This document shows positions 13,101 through 25,353 of a DNA stretch of 64,000 nucleotides, piece after piece. Source of the stretch: Ectocarpus siliculosus (taxonomy: Eukaryota; Sar; Phaeophyceae; Ectocarpales; Ectocarpaceae); contig FN649740.1 of assembly GCA_000310025.1 (NCBI GenBank), forward strand, positions 4,579,463 to 4,643,462, read 5' to 3'. The first letter of the stretch is position 1; each line of letters begins with the position of its first letter. The notes beneath the pieces are model-generated. The model was not told the DNA's origin. It ran no database searches and saw nothing but the letters and a program-made list of their open reading frames with translations. A program made the translations under genes and the position numbers.

Positions 13101-15432
13101 CTAGTTGATGTATTATTTTGGATTATGAAGCCCCCATTCGAGAATGGTATCCCGCAAGACACACATTCACTTTTTAACGAAGACCTCGGAGCAAACGTAT
13201 GGAACCCCAGCAATCATGTAGGAGTTCGGTTCCCGACGAGACTTGTGTTGAACGTCGTACTGTGTATCCACGGATCGAAGCTTTGTGGCAGAGGTGCAAA
13301 CTCCGAGGATACTCGGTGAGATGTTACATAATGAAAGTACCCATCCGGTGTTTGCAGAGATCTGTACAACAACCAGACTACCGCTCGGAATTTTCGATGC
13401 GCTCCATGAAAGTCTGCTACTTGCTAGTGAAACATACGGGAAGCAGGCTTGGGTGTAACAAGTATCCCTCGAGGTACCGCCGGCGCCCTCTATGGTTACA
13501 GGGATAGCGGTGTAGTGCGCCGACAACATGTTGCGAAAGATTTTGTTGCTCTACGCATCGTATTTATGAAGACGAATCACACCTCGACGCCAGGGCGGGT
13601 AAAGGAGTGCTGTAAACAAACAGCACCATGGTTGTCGGATGCGGGTACGGCCGTCCCAATCGGGAAAATATTTTGAAGAAGTCTTTCATCGTCACCACAA
13701 TTTCTAGAAGCTTCGAAAGGCGGGGAATAATTACTTGTGAAACAAGGCAAGTACGCTCGCGGTACAAGTTCTGACAGGAGATGGTGCGTTGCGTCACTGC
13801 TCGGCCTGGTATCTACTGGAATAGATCGAAAACCTGTAGTTTGTTTACCAAGATCTCAACAAACCGCCGACCGCTTGTTGGCTCTTCCGCCTGTGTTTGT
13901 TTGTATTGCTTTGGAAAGGGGCATGCCGACCAACCCGCTCACGACGCCTCCTGCCGGTCTCTTCGAACCGATGACATCGCTGGAGCAACTGTGAGTCACC
14001 GGTAGCTTTAAATAGATTGGTTTGGCTATGTATTCAGCACGGTTGGTTGTACCTGGACTTAGACATGTTTTGAGAGAGAGAGAGAGCGAGAGAGAGAGGT
14101 TGAGAACAAGAAGGCTCAGCTCAGCATGAGGTCCTCACATTTGTAAACTACTGGTATTGTACTGCAATCCGCAGATTTTGCCCAACATGTCCGTCTGTTT
14201 CCGTCGTTCTTCCTCAACTCCTTTGGTCTTTGATCGCAGGCGGCTAAACAAGAATGCGCGCATGCAGTGCCTCCCTGACAGGTAAGATGCGAAAAAGTAG
14301 CTCCAGATACAGGGACCTGAAACTCGCACGCGGTTTTCATTGGCATAGTCTATGGGCACGCCTCGTAGCAAGCAATATCAATAAGCAATAGCATAGTTTT
14401 GAACACATGACCTAGCTGCTGTTGCCGTCCTGCGATAACTCCTGTGAGTGATTTGAATTCGATTTTTTGACTAATGCGTTCCGGGTAGCACGCTGGTGGA
14501 TACGTTCAACAATCGACATACGTCATGTCGTGTTTCGCGTCCAAGACTCACTTGGTGTCTTTACACGATGCAATGCACTCTCGCCTCATTTTTATTGCTC
14601 GGTCATGCCCCTACGTGGGTGTCCTGGTCGGTCAGCCTGTTTGCAGCTCTGCACCGTACGTCAAATTCGATGACAAGGAAGGCACCTGCGGTGAGTGCGT
14701 AGTCTAACGTTCCTTGTCCTCCTGTGAAGTTGCCAATCGGAGTCTTCTACCACCGGAGGGGTCCTCGAGAGTATCCAAACACTTCGTCGTTGCCGTTAAG
14801 GCCACGCCAGGCTCCTCGCCGCCACCTGTGCCCCCAGGGCTCCGTGATGGTGTTTTTTCTCCCAACCATGTGCTCAAGTATATTATTATTTTTCTCACAG
14901 GCCAAACTGCTACATCCAGAAGAAATCCCGAGCGATGCCCCCGCCGACTCCCCGCCGACTGCCGTAAACAATCTAAATTATCACCTGTCGCGCTTAGCCC
15001 TAGGAGACACAAACCTCTACATCTTTTGGAGAAATCATACCAGCTTGAGCAACCCCGTCGATCAAAACTGTGCGGCTTTTCAGTTTAGACCTTGTAGCGC
15101 GAGATCGAGGTGCTTGAAGTTTGGCGATTTGAGCACAATCCGGCCGAGATTTTTGGTGAACCATCGCAGCAAAAGCGTGCTTCAGTTGCAGACAGCTACA
15201 CCGAGCACACCACAAGGTAGGGTTGCTTCTACTCGTCGTGGAATGGCTCCGGGCTGTGTTGGTTTTCTTGGCAAATTTCGTTGTCTCTGCTACATTGTTT
15301 GTTGTGCCGTTAACCGCAACATCCTCTTGCATTCTGCGCGTTTCTTGAACAGGGTGCACCCCTGCCAATGCCGTGTCGTGCCCCACGGGAACTACGTACT
15401 CTCCCGGAGATCCGGGCTACACTTACATGTGA
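10183..15432 (+). CDS. Leucine-rich-repeat protein, one LRR per exon, Cys-rich C-terminus (5' end not found)
   Basis: Chain of short exons, each holding one LRR and mostly beginning and ending in phase 2: 10183-10263 (81 nt), 10965-11043 (79 nt), 11753-11830 (78 nt), 12106-12180 (75 nt), 12993-13060 (68 nt), 13919-13990 (72 nt). The last follows the classical pattern: NPLTTPPAGLFEPMTSLEQL. Others read LTELPADLLAVIHNIG, SGLFDGLGSSSLAHV and ITDFPDWMFENLAAVK. Exon 14647-14690 (phase 2 to 1) and exon 15353-15432 add a Cys-rich tail (KEGTCGCTPANAVSCPTGT) ending in TGA 15430-15432, and the phases join without a break. LRR proteins of this type bind ligands outside the cell or act as receptors. One LRR per phase-matched exon is a known brown-algal arrangement. 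The 79- and 68-nt exons break the phase rule, so they are skipped cassettes or the gene is decaying. No start, signal peptide, GTPase or kinase part is seen. Confidence 0.6.
13919..13990 (+). other. Canonical 72-nt LRR exon cassette
   Basis: The best-preserved cassette of the array: acceptor AAAG before 13919, strong donor GTGAGTC at 13991, exactly 24 codons, phase 2 at both borders. Loss or duplication would keep the frame. It serves as the reference for recognising the diverged neighbours. Confidence 0.7.
14075..14099 (+). repeat. Short (GA)n microsatellite
   Basis: GAGAGA tract with one interruption, in the intron following the canonical LRR exon. Confidence 0.8.
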
Positions 15433-18400
15433 ATAGTCTAGATTTCGGATGTGGGGGTGATATCGATCATTGCGGTGAGGACTACTACTACTGTAGTAAT
15501 GTGGGGATAACTGAGGACGCGGAAACGCAGGCGAAGGAGTTTTCTGTGTACTTTTTTAGTGTGATCGTAGTCAGTACGAGATCAATGCGACCACACGTGT
15601 ATCGCCGTCCAGCTTCTTATTGTGGAGTTTTCAGTGAAGATTCGCACCGGCAGCCAGTCTCGTACGTGAGCACTGGATGGAGCATAGACTACTGTAACAT
15701 ATTGTGTGTGTGGAGTAGGCCCCGTAACATAATCTAGTTAGGTGGACCTCGCCTAGGGGCCTTGCATTTTTCCGGAATAGAAAAACGATCCTACCTGATC
15801 TTATTATTATGCAACTCGGGAAAATCAGCGTTAGACTGTAGGTCTGCAGGTTGCCGTTGCAGGGCCTGCAGCATGCTCGGCCAAACGTTCACGTTCGGCG
15901 AGGTATGTGTAGTGGAGTCGATTTAGAGTGATTGAGTGGTGGCAAGTAGAGCGTTGTGATTCGTGTGGTGTTTACGTATATATATGTAGTGGTGGCGCGC
16001 TTTGTATGGCATTGCACGGCACGTTGCTAATGGTGAGGGATCCGGGAATCTTTCTACCTCTGTGTGTAAGTGTGTGTGCATGAAGTACACGGACGTACAA
16101 CAGCAAAAAAAAAACAACGTTGGCAGGAGACGGCAGGGGTGTGAAACCAACATACAAGCGGTCTGCGGAGTAGACCAGATCTTGACGTACAACAAATAAT
16201 ATCATTTGTCGGTCGCCGTCCACCCTCTTTTCGCGAAAGAGATTGGTCGAAAGCCTATTTGGCTTCGTTGGCTTTTGATGGAGGTATAAGGGCGGCGTTT
16301 TCGGAGAAATCCGCATTTTACGTCGAGGGAGGAGGATAGTATGCTGCCCTGTGGTGACATTTAAGTTGCAGGGTGCATCACACGCACCGGTCGATGCGGA
16401 AATTCCTATCGGGGGAACGAACCGAGGAACGTTCGGATACCCGTCTGAACCCTGTTTCGGCTGTGTCGGCATTTTGTGTTTCTCCACCTCGTCTATCTAC
16501 CTGGGTTCACGCTCCACACCACACATATATAGCTTTAACCCGGTGTCTACGACGTCAGAGGTTAAACCCGAGGTCGCCTTGTACGCGATCAGCCTGTCAC
16601 CTATTCGCGCTCATCTACCGCTGCACCTCCCAAGGCACGCTACTCAAGCGCACGAGGTACGGCAAACACCGCAAGGTATTCATCATGTATGTATGCACTG
16701 GCATGGGTAGACTGTTTTTTTCAGCGCCCGATATTGTAACAGATGGAGTTTGCCCAGAGCCACCTTGCTTGGTGGGCGCATTTGCCATGATGCATTAGCA
16801 AACAGTGGCAACAGCAGCTACACAGTAGTGCGATACTTCGCAGGCACAGCAGTTTCTCTGCTCTGTACTGTAGTTCGGCACTAGAGAGCGGGCGGGAAAA
16901 CGGGAAGAACTCTGCTTGCTTTTACCAGCTCCGACGCTCAGTATTCCCCTAAAACCCTCTCTCTAGCGACAGAGGGGGACTGCGTGCAACCCAACGATGC
17001 ATACCAGCCTGAGTTTTCGGGAGTACGGGGAGTTTCCTCCCTCTGTCGAACTTCCCTGCTGCTCCACCTCGATTTCACCCCACGAGTCTGCAGGGTCACC
17101 AGAAACGCGGCGGAATCACGAAAAATAAGTTCTTTGGCCGAGAGTCCCATGTCCAAGGCAGCCCAGCGAGAGTGCACGCGCGGTCTATTCCCCACCAGTT
17201 CACCTCTCCATATTTGCGGTGTAGACTAAGGAGAGAGGTGCATCACTGGGTGTTTTTCAGATCGACGTAACCTGCGAACGGCTTCCGCCCTTGGTGGTAC
17301 ATACACTCAATCGATGTATCAAACGCACAGCGTGTTCAACTTCGTATTTGGAGCCAGTTTGGCTTGACTGAACTCATATCTTGCGGCATAATTGGTGGCA
17401 GCAAGTAAATCGCGTCGTCCGTCGATACATACCTCAGCCAATAGACGGTGCCGACAAGCTGGTTTTGCTGCTTTCCCTTGCAGCACCCCAGGGGAGGGAT
17501 GTTTTTTTTTATCTTTGAATTCCTTTAACTGATCAGAGTTGTTCTGTCCTTGTATGCGCAGTCTCAGGGCCCTTCGGAGACCTGGACAACGTGTTTGGAC
17601 AAGTTGGGACAAGCATCAGTATGCTTACAGCAATATTAGTATGCTTACAGCACTCTCAGCCCGACCCTGGCTTTTTCTCCCTCTACTCCGTGAACCCTTG
17701 CGTTCGGCCTGCGAAGACGGTATTTCCTGCGAACTTGTCCACCGTACGTTCCGTGCGGTTCCACTCTTGAGCGACGTAGAAATGCGACGTGATGCACACA
17801 TCCGGACTGACAAAATGCGGGCGTCAGTCACCCGTTTCTAGCCGAAACATTTTTGCCTGAAAAACTTTGGTTGACCAAATCAATGTTAGATACCACTCGC
17901 CCCGTCGAGACTTCAAACTCTCGGGCGGCCCCTATTCTGCAACCTACCATAACACTAACTTTGTAGCGCCTGTCAAGGCTTTCTGGGACTAAACACGGAT
18001 ACCAGCCATTGTAAAGTTGAGGGTCGCCACCTCCGGGCATGTTGTTATTTACTGTGCAATTTTTATCTACGACACATACGCCATGCACCAGGCCACGTCT
18101 CCCTTTAGTTTGGAGTATTTTAGCTCATAGTTCATGGGATCAGGTACCACCACTGCTGTACATTCCGCACCGCTCCTGTCTCAACGGCTGTGGGAACAAA
18201 CATCATCTTCGTTATGTCCGCAGTTTTTTTATGTGGTTGGTGGCCAACATGAATTCAAGGCAGCGGTAGGTTAGCTACTGTAGATATATTGCGTCGTCGC
18301 CGAACTGACTGCTTCCTCATCACAACCCACGTACATTAGTATCTGCCACGTAAGCGTTCATATGCATAGAGTCACGAAAAGTAGTCCCTGAGGGCAACGG

Positions 18401-19586
18401 TGTGGGGTGGGGGCCCCACATACGTGTTTGTGACGTGCCTGTGCTCGAGGTCAGTTTCTTCAGCTGCCCGCATGAATACGTTATCGGATCTTGAGTGGGA
18501 TAGTTGTGTTATCAGGACGTGAGATACCTGGACCTCTCTGCATAACCAGATGCCGAGAAGTGCGGCGCAGTTTTACGAAAACATGCAACAAATCCAAGAA
18601 AGGCTTTCCTTTCCCTGCCCAGTCGTGAGGAAACGCTGAAATTTGTGCGCCTGTACCTCTATTTTTGCAGGTTTCTTCATCGCTCAAGAGGGGATATATT
18701 TGAGAACTCTTGGCTGCCAACGCTGGTACTACTGTCATGAAGTGCATCGAATGCAGCGCCCTAGGTGGCAACATCGACGAGGCGAGTGTTCTTCCTTGTA
18801 TTTCTTTGTACTTCACGTCTGCCAAAAAGTGGTAATCTCTACTTCGGTCCCTACTCTGTTCCATGGCTGCTGGTTACAAAACCACGAACGAACGGTGAAC
18901 GAAGGGTGTATCGCAACATAATGCATAGAGGACCGGGTGGAACAGGGCGGTTCACGAGAACTGCTATCTGCAGATTCCCATCGGGCAGGCCGTTTTTCCT
19001 TTCTCTGGTTGGTTGGCATTTCATAGGCGCAGCTCACCCAGGGGCCTGCAAGAAGCTCAAATATATGCAACTGTATTTTTTTGTCCGTGTGTGCGTGCAT
19101 TTGTTTTTTCTTTCACCGCGGTCGCATCCGCCTCGGCCGTGTGTGCGTGTCCAGCGGTGGTGAGTGTCTGATGCCTCTACACCTACGCTGCTGCTGAGCA
19201 CCGCATGGCCTGGCTTTTCGGCATATTCGGGCCCAGCCATCTGTTTTCTTGCTGGACATGTGCGTATTATTAAACGAAGTACAACTATCCAATCGTGTGG
19301 TCTCACGAGGCTTTGGTAGCACCGCACGTAACATACACATCCAACAGCCCTCCCTGCCATCCTCCCTCCCCCGACCGAGCCCTGTCCGAAGCCAAAAAGC
19401 CGCTCCTCTACGGACACACGTCGTGCTTGGCGAGGTTATTTGTTTCCGTCGTCAGATACTGCTGCTACTTCTTCTCCTACCCTTTATGGAATCGTGCCGC
19501 ATGCCACTCATGGTGTGTTTGTTTCCGAACAGTATCTGCTCCACGCTGCTGCACTGCCGTTGCTACACGAACACGTCGCGCGACAG
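15433..19586. other. No gene recognised; one unexplained minus-strand ORF
   Basis: About 4 kb without an exon chain I can support. The minus-strand frame 17828-18088 (86 codons) has moderately protein-like composition but no family motif. Upstream exon(s) of the dehydrogenase that begins at 19587 probably lie in this stretch but could not be picked out. Confidence 0.35.
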
Positions 19587-22500
19587 GTCCTGAGCATGTC
19601 GTCGGACGCCCCGAAGCCGGGTTCGGAAGAGGTCCAGAAAGGCAAAGGCAAGACCATGATCGTCAAGGTGGAGGCGTGTTCGCTCAGCCGGGGGGACAGC
19701 ATCATGTTGGAAGGAAGCTGCGATCTGGTACGGGATGGAAAGGGGGTGCAGCTGGCTTGTCTCATGTTCTTAGTGGCGATATGTAACACTTCAACCGTCT
19801 TGCTGTCTTGGTTGACTAATTCGGGTTACGACTGAGAACACCGTCAAGAGCCTTGCGTTGGTTGAGATGTTTGTTGCCAGTTGGATTATCTGCCATTTGT
19901 ACTTCTCTCTCGAACTCTTCCCGACTCAGAGTTTGGACCAATCGAACCAGCCGTCGAAACGGCGTAAAACCTATGAAACATCTCTGTACCGTACGGTCTT
20001 GGGGGATCCATATCTGTCTTGTGTGCCATGCCCTGTACTCGAATGAATCACGAAGACCGACCGGGACTTAGCGCTGCTGCACCGAGAGTGAGCGACCAGG
20101 CTCTAAATCCTTCAACCGTTGTTCTTTTCATCCTCGTGGCAGATGCTGAACCCGAAGCTCCCGTTTGTACCGGGCATGGACATCTGCGGGGTGGTGGAGG
20201 AGGTTGCAGAGAACTCGGAAGCGTTCAAGGTACGTTTCACGGAATTCCACGAAAGCCTTGAAACAGGATTGTTGGGACGAGTGTAATAGTCACTTCACTC
20301 GCACGGAAGCTAGCGTGTGCCATCGAGAGCGCGTTTTTCACGGAAGTAGTGACAACCCGGGCACGTTAGAGGATGCAACACCCCGTCTGGCAGCGTGGCC
20401 CCTGCTGTTGCGATGTGTCCCGAGCTCTTGTGCGTCCTTCGCCGGGAATGGAGCCACTCGTTTCCCTTGCGTACAGAAAGCACACTTATGGACCAGGGAG
20501 CAACATGAGAAGTTCATGCCTCAATAGAGATACATACGATAATTTGGAGGTAAGGACAGTTGTCCAGCTAATAGTTCTACATGAAAACCTAGGAGCATCA
20601 TAAGAAGTCATGCCCAAATAGAGATGCATGTGATAAATTGACTGCAAGAACAGGCAATCAGCTAGGAGTTCTACATGAAAACCTAGAAGCCGATGTTGGG
20701 TCGCCCCCATAGAAGAAGCACGAAACGAGCCTAGGACGAATAATCAGTGGCTTTCTATAGGTGTAGTGAAGAAGGGTGCGTTGCTCTCACCACAATAGTA
20801 TCCCTATAATAGCACGCTCAGAGACAGCAACGGGAGGCAGGGACTATGCCCACTGTAGATCAGGAAAAAGGGCGGGCACGTCTTGTTCCTAGTAGGCGTT
20901 GGTCGGTACGTTCTTCTCCGTGGTCGTACTTTTGACTTGAGTTCAATTGCTGTGAACGCATAATCTCACTTGTGCTTCTTTTCTCCGTTGTTGTTCTTTC
21001 CCTTTTGGGGGTTGTGCAATTGTTTTCCCGCGTGTTTCTTTTCCTGCCTTCTTTCGGGCGGAATTGTCGGCATTAAATGAAGGACCAACGCAGGTTTCGG
21101 ATTGACACCGGTTCAACAACTGTATCACCCCATCAGGACATGTCAAGTACCATGTCACTTTCCCGTTTTTCGATTTCTCTCCCCCTTACCCGACCTTGTT
21201 GAAACAATATCAATCCACAGAATCAGAAGAACCAAACTACATACAACCATCAGGCACATTTTGTCTACGACCCCACCGCTACGCCTACGCTCGTGTCGGT
21301 GATGAGACCTGTGTGAGTCGTGAGGTCGCGAAAACGGAGACGAACCGCGGCTTTTGTGCGTGGAGCAAGCATCGTCGCGGACCGGAAGAGCGAAACGGAC
21401 GAGACGCCCCCCCTAACCCAGCACCCTTTGCCGTGATGATTTCCCCAAGGTGGGGGACCGCATCGTGGCGACGAACGGGATGACTCCTACGGGGGGCCTG
21501 GCCGAGTACGCCGTCGTCCAGACCAATAACGCCGCAAAGGCACCAGCTAACATCACCCCGGTTCAGGCCTCGGTGCTGCCCAACAGTCCCATCGCCGGCC
21601 TCCACGCCGCCAAGGTTTGGTTGGTGGTGCTCTGCTTTTTTTTTTCGGTTTCACACTCACGCACTTTTGTGGGATGATTATTCAAAACCCGTCAAGTGTG
21701 GGGCTACTATCCCCTATAGACCAAAGTGGTGCGGATTCCTATAGTCCCTCTCTCTCTCTTTGGTGTCTGCCACTTTCATATAATACCAGCGCGTTGAGGG
21801 GGTATGCTCTCGGCCAAAGTAGTCAGCGCTGACTGCTTTAGTCTACGTGGGATGGTATCCCCTCGAGCCTAAGGAAACCACCAAGGTTTAAGTTTGCAAC
21901 AGTGATGCTCTTACTTTCAGAGAAGACACGCGCATCAAAACACCCAAAGGAGTTGTCGAAGCGATGGGTTGTTCGGTGATCCTCTTTCCCCCTGTTACCG
22001 TGATCATGGTAGGCGGCGAAACTGAAAGAAGGGGACCGGGTGATGGTACTCGGAGGCAGCGGCGGCGTCGGCTCGGCGCTGTTGCAGCTCGTCAAAGACG
22101 CCAAGGTGCGTATTTGCTTGTGAACAACAACGTGCGTGCTTTAGACCTCGAGTAGATGTATCGGCTTCGGGGAAATTGAACTAAGAGGGAATATTTAGCA
22201 GCAAAGCCGGGTCTTCGCAGAGAAAAAGTGGCTTGTGGCGGCCATGAGACGATGAGTTCCTAGAACTGGGTACGACAAACCCGGATCTACGAGAGTGTTT
22301 ATGGCTTGCCTCGACCCCTTCTTGAACCATAACCACGACTACGTGTGTATAATAACTGTAGCGTCGACCGCTTAAACTGACTGGCCCATGAAAGGACGTC
22401 AATATTAGCTGCCACGGGGGGTGACGTGTGCGTTCGTGATTTATTTCTTCCTTCTTGTTTGCATCACTGTGAGACAGACAACGATAAGCAGCGTAACCTT

Positions 22501-23884
22501 GTGTTTCACTTGTTCCCCCAACAACAGGCGTCATTTTTGGCAACCACCTCCACCGCCGAAGCCCTGTGCCTATCTCTGGGCGCCGATGTCGTTGTCAACT
22601 ACCGCGAGACTAATTGGTAAGCCTCATTAGCCCCCAGGACCATTGCGAGATCCCGTCCTATGAATTCATTCAACTTTGGTGATTCAGATCTCGACTCCGT
22701 TTCCTTCTCCACGTAGTCGTTGTTTTAGTTGTTATATTTTGGCTGTTCTGTTTCGTATCTGTTCCGATGCATAGGAGGAGTTACAGTTGTAGTGTGGGCT
22801 GGCAGTAATTAAATCTACAAAACGGTTGAGTGCGAGAACTTCCAAAATGGGCGAGGCTTCTTTCGTAGACGGACCTGTCCTATGTGCCTTGCTGCCCAAG
22901 TTTGTGGTGGAGGGGTCGACAGGGGGGGGGGCAGAGATCTCCGCGAGAGGTGATGAACTTTGCCTTCCATCCCCAGCGGTGTGGCTTCGTCAATCGGTTC
23001 TGGCGCCAGTCTACAGTACACCTCTCTGAATATATTCCGGCCTGGGTCATACAGGAGGAAGGTAACAGGAAAAAAAAACCACCTTACCCCTTGGGTGTTT
23101 GCCGCCGATTTCCAATACGAGAAGGGTTCTGCAGTCCCTTCCCTCGTATTGTGTAATATTTCGAATTAAGTCGCGTTCCACCGCACAATCGCCGACTGCT
23201 CACTGCTGAGAGAGATCGAACCCACACCATTTTGCGAGTAGATTCACGGGGATACCCAATGGACCACAAGGGCGACCGGGCTCGTTGTAGAATGGGGCCT
23301 GGTAGCCATAGCCATACTGTCGGGAAGGCGGACTGCGCCAGTAGGTTCCCGACGCGGTGTCGCTCGGAGTTTTCAATGGGATGGTAATATCTTCCGTCTG
23401 TGATACCGACAGAACGGCGAGAACGCCGGCGATGTCAACGACGTGGGCATCGCAGGAGGCATTCGTGTACGCGCCATCGCACAACGTACCGTGTCGAACG
23501 CAGTATTCCACCTCTCTCCAAGGCGACATTTTTCTTGCAGTTGATCATGAGGCGAACGCTTGGAAATTCGCTTAGACAATAAACAGGGTCACCGACAACA
23601 CCATACCGCGCCTCCTTCAGCTACACCCAACAGTGATGCTTTCTATTGGCGTCGATATGTAGCGTTGTCACCAGGGGTGTTCCACTACGTCAGGCGTTTG
23701 ACACCGGCAGGACTGCACTCATCTTCGCAGGTACGAGGACGAACGGTACAAGGCCGAGCCCTTCGACGTGGTGATCGACTGCGTGGGATGGCGGGACGAG
23801 TGGAAAGAAGCTTATCGGAGGGGGGTTCTCAAGTCTGGCTGGAACGGAGGCCTTAGCATGCGCGCGCTGTGCCGCGCTGGCTGA
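19587..23884 (+). CDS. Medium-chain dehydrogenase / quinone oxidoreductase, RTN4IP1-like (ends incomplete)
   Basis: NAD(P)H-dependent oxidoreductase of the zinc-independent quinone oxidoreductase branch. Exons 19587-19727, 20143-20229, 21450-21614, 22013-22105, 22528-22616 and 23731-23884 have GT-AG borders and join in frame. In order: the N-terminal strand IVKVEACSLSRGD; LPFVPGMDICGVVEEV (GroES-like fold, start of the catalytic domain); VGDRIVA with GGLAEYAVV; the nucleotide-binding loop VMVLGGSGGVGSALLQLV; the LGADVVVNYRE strand; and FDVVIDCVG. After KSGWNGG the frame soon reaches TGA (23882-23884), roughly 100 residues short of the family, so either a further exon uses a donor I did not detect or the protein is truncated. 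A Met at 19596 could start translation, but the family's first beta strand would be missing, so an upstream exon is likelier. Compartment unknown. Confidence 0.82.
20508..20690 (+). repeat. Tandem duplication, two diverged copies of about 90 bp
   Basis: Copy one starts at 20508 (AGAAGTTCATGCC) and copy two near 20603 (AGAAGTCATGCCC). Each ends in TAGTTCTACATGAAAACCTAG or a close variant. It lies in the intron 20230-21449 of the dehydrogenase gene. Confidence 0.75.
23200..23529 (-). other. Unexplained 109-codon ORF antisense in a dehydrogenase intron
   Basis: Open frame on the minus strand within intron 22617-23730. It has a protein-like mix (YCVRHGTLCDG, SRQYGYGYQAPFYNEPGRPC) but no motif I recognise. 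It could be a fragment of a mobile element or chance; nothing nearby supports expression. Confidence 0.25.
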
Positions 23885-25032
23885 GGAGTGGAAGCCCTGG
23901 TATTTGTTTTTCCTGTCGTCTGTAGCAGATTGTCTCCCGGGAATGCCTCCTCGTCCAGTAGATACCTCTCGCCGGTCTAGCCCACGAGAGTCTGGTGTAG
24001 CAATCGCGGACGTTGGCAGTCACATCCTGGGAGTATGATCGTTTTCTATCTGCCCGTACGCTTTGCGCTCCTTGCATATCTTGGTCTTTGTTATGCTTGT
24101 TCTACGCAACGTTGAATGGACGTCTTGCAGCATGCCACTCGCTGTTGTAACGACCGGCCGGCTGTCAAGAAGCACCAGTTTCGGATGGAGGGTCAGGTTG
24201 TTACACCGACACAGGGAATGCAGTTTAGGACCACCAATGAGCTGTGTCCTTTCAGGAGAGATTGAGCATCTAGTCTATTTCTGGTGAGTTTTTCTACGTG
24301 GCTGACCGCTTTCTTCCATGTTTCATAAACCGCTTCCACCGACGACCACTACACGGTTTGTCAGATGGGAAGCGATCAGCACTGCCCGATATGTACCCTG
24401 TCCTTTCCTATACGTAACGTGGGCAGGGCATAACGGCTGAACGTGTGAAGCCATTTTCGTATCCCCCTGAAGAACACAAGAGAACAAGTTATCGACTCTG
24501 TTTCAAGTATGGGTTATGCCAGCAGTACTGCTTTCGAATTATCTTCTTAACCCCCGAGGGAGGGATTGTTTTTCCAATCTGGTAGAGAGGACGTTTCCCG
24601 CGGACACCTTTCTGCGCCCTTTCTATCGTGCCTTCTCTCCCCGTACAACTGACTCTCTCCCTCCCGACAGCACCCGAGGGTTCTCTTTCAACCGCCGAAG
24701 AGAACTAATCTTTCCGCACGCGGTGGTCTGAGATGACCAAGCAAGACCAAGTCCGAAGGCGCTCTCCCATTTTCTTGTCTCACTATCGCTACGGTCTCTT
24801 TTTCTCCACCTTCGAAAGGAAAGGGGTGCGTGCGTGGGTGGGTGGATTCCCCAAATACTTACTGGGGTCTCATTCTCGCATCGTGCTCTTTGCCCCTGCA
24901 CTCCACTCCCAGGAACGCCGAGACTGTGAACACAAAATTTTGTCTAATGGAAGAAATATGCGATTACTTTCCCGGTTACCCCTAATGCGAAGGGCATGGT
25001 ACTCACTTCGATGTAACTATGGTATACACACC

Positions 25033-25353
25033 CCGGTCGTCCCGGTGGTCTAGTGGTAACCTCGAAACCGCTAGTGGCAAAGTCGTGAGTTCGAATCCCC
25101 ATGCGGTGAAAAAATGACAACTTTGTGGGTGGAAGCGAAAGAAAGAAAGCTGAACAAAAACTCTCGTGAGTTCCAACCTTCGACATTTGCACCGTCGACG
25201 AGGAAAAGGGATGGTTGGATTCTTCTCGCGATAAAATAAAATTCAGCATCCACCGCAGGAGGAAGGTGGGGCACGAACAAACAAATAAGAAAGAGCCCGG
25301 TGTTTACCGCCTCCTGTGTGACCCTGCATGGTTGTAGTTGAACAAAAAAATAC
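25033..25353 (+). mobile_element. tRNA-derived SINE, copy 1 (plus orientation, diverged)
   Basis: The head has a pol III promoter: A-box-like TGGTCTAGTGG near 25045 and B-box-like GAGTTCGAATCCC near 25089. The body shares the CTTCTCGCxxTAAAA...CCGCAGG block with the two copies at 28223 and 43384, and the 3' end is A-rich (ACAAAAAAATACACC). The tRNA-like head has no complete acceptor stem, so this is a SINE rather than a tRNA gene. Confidence 0.65.

Noticed and set aside
14724..15737. 337-codon plus-strand open frame
   Set aside because: No motif. It overlaps, in a different frame, the Cys-rich terminal LRR exon, which is supported by splice phase. Mixed composition typical of intron sequence.
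25040..25105. Possible tRNA gene (A and B box)
   Set aside because: No complete acceptor stem; the sequence continues into a body shared with two other copies, so it is a SINE head.
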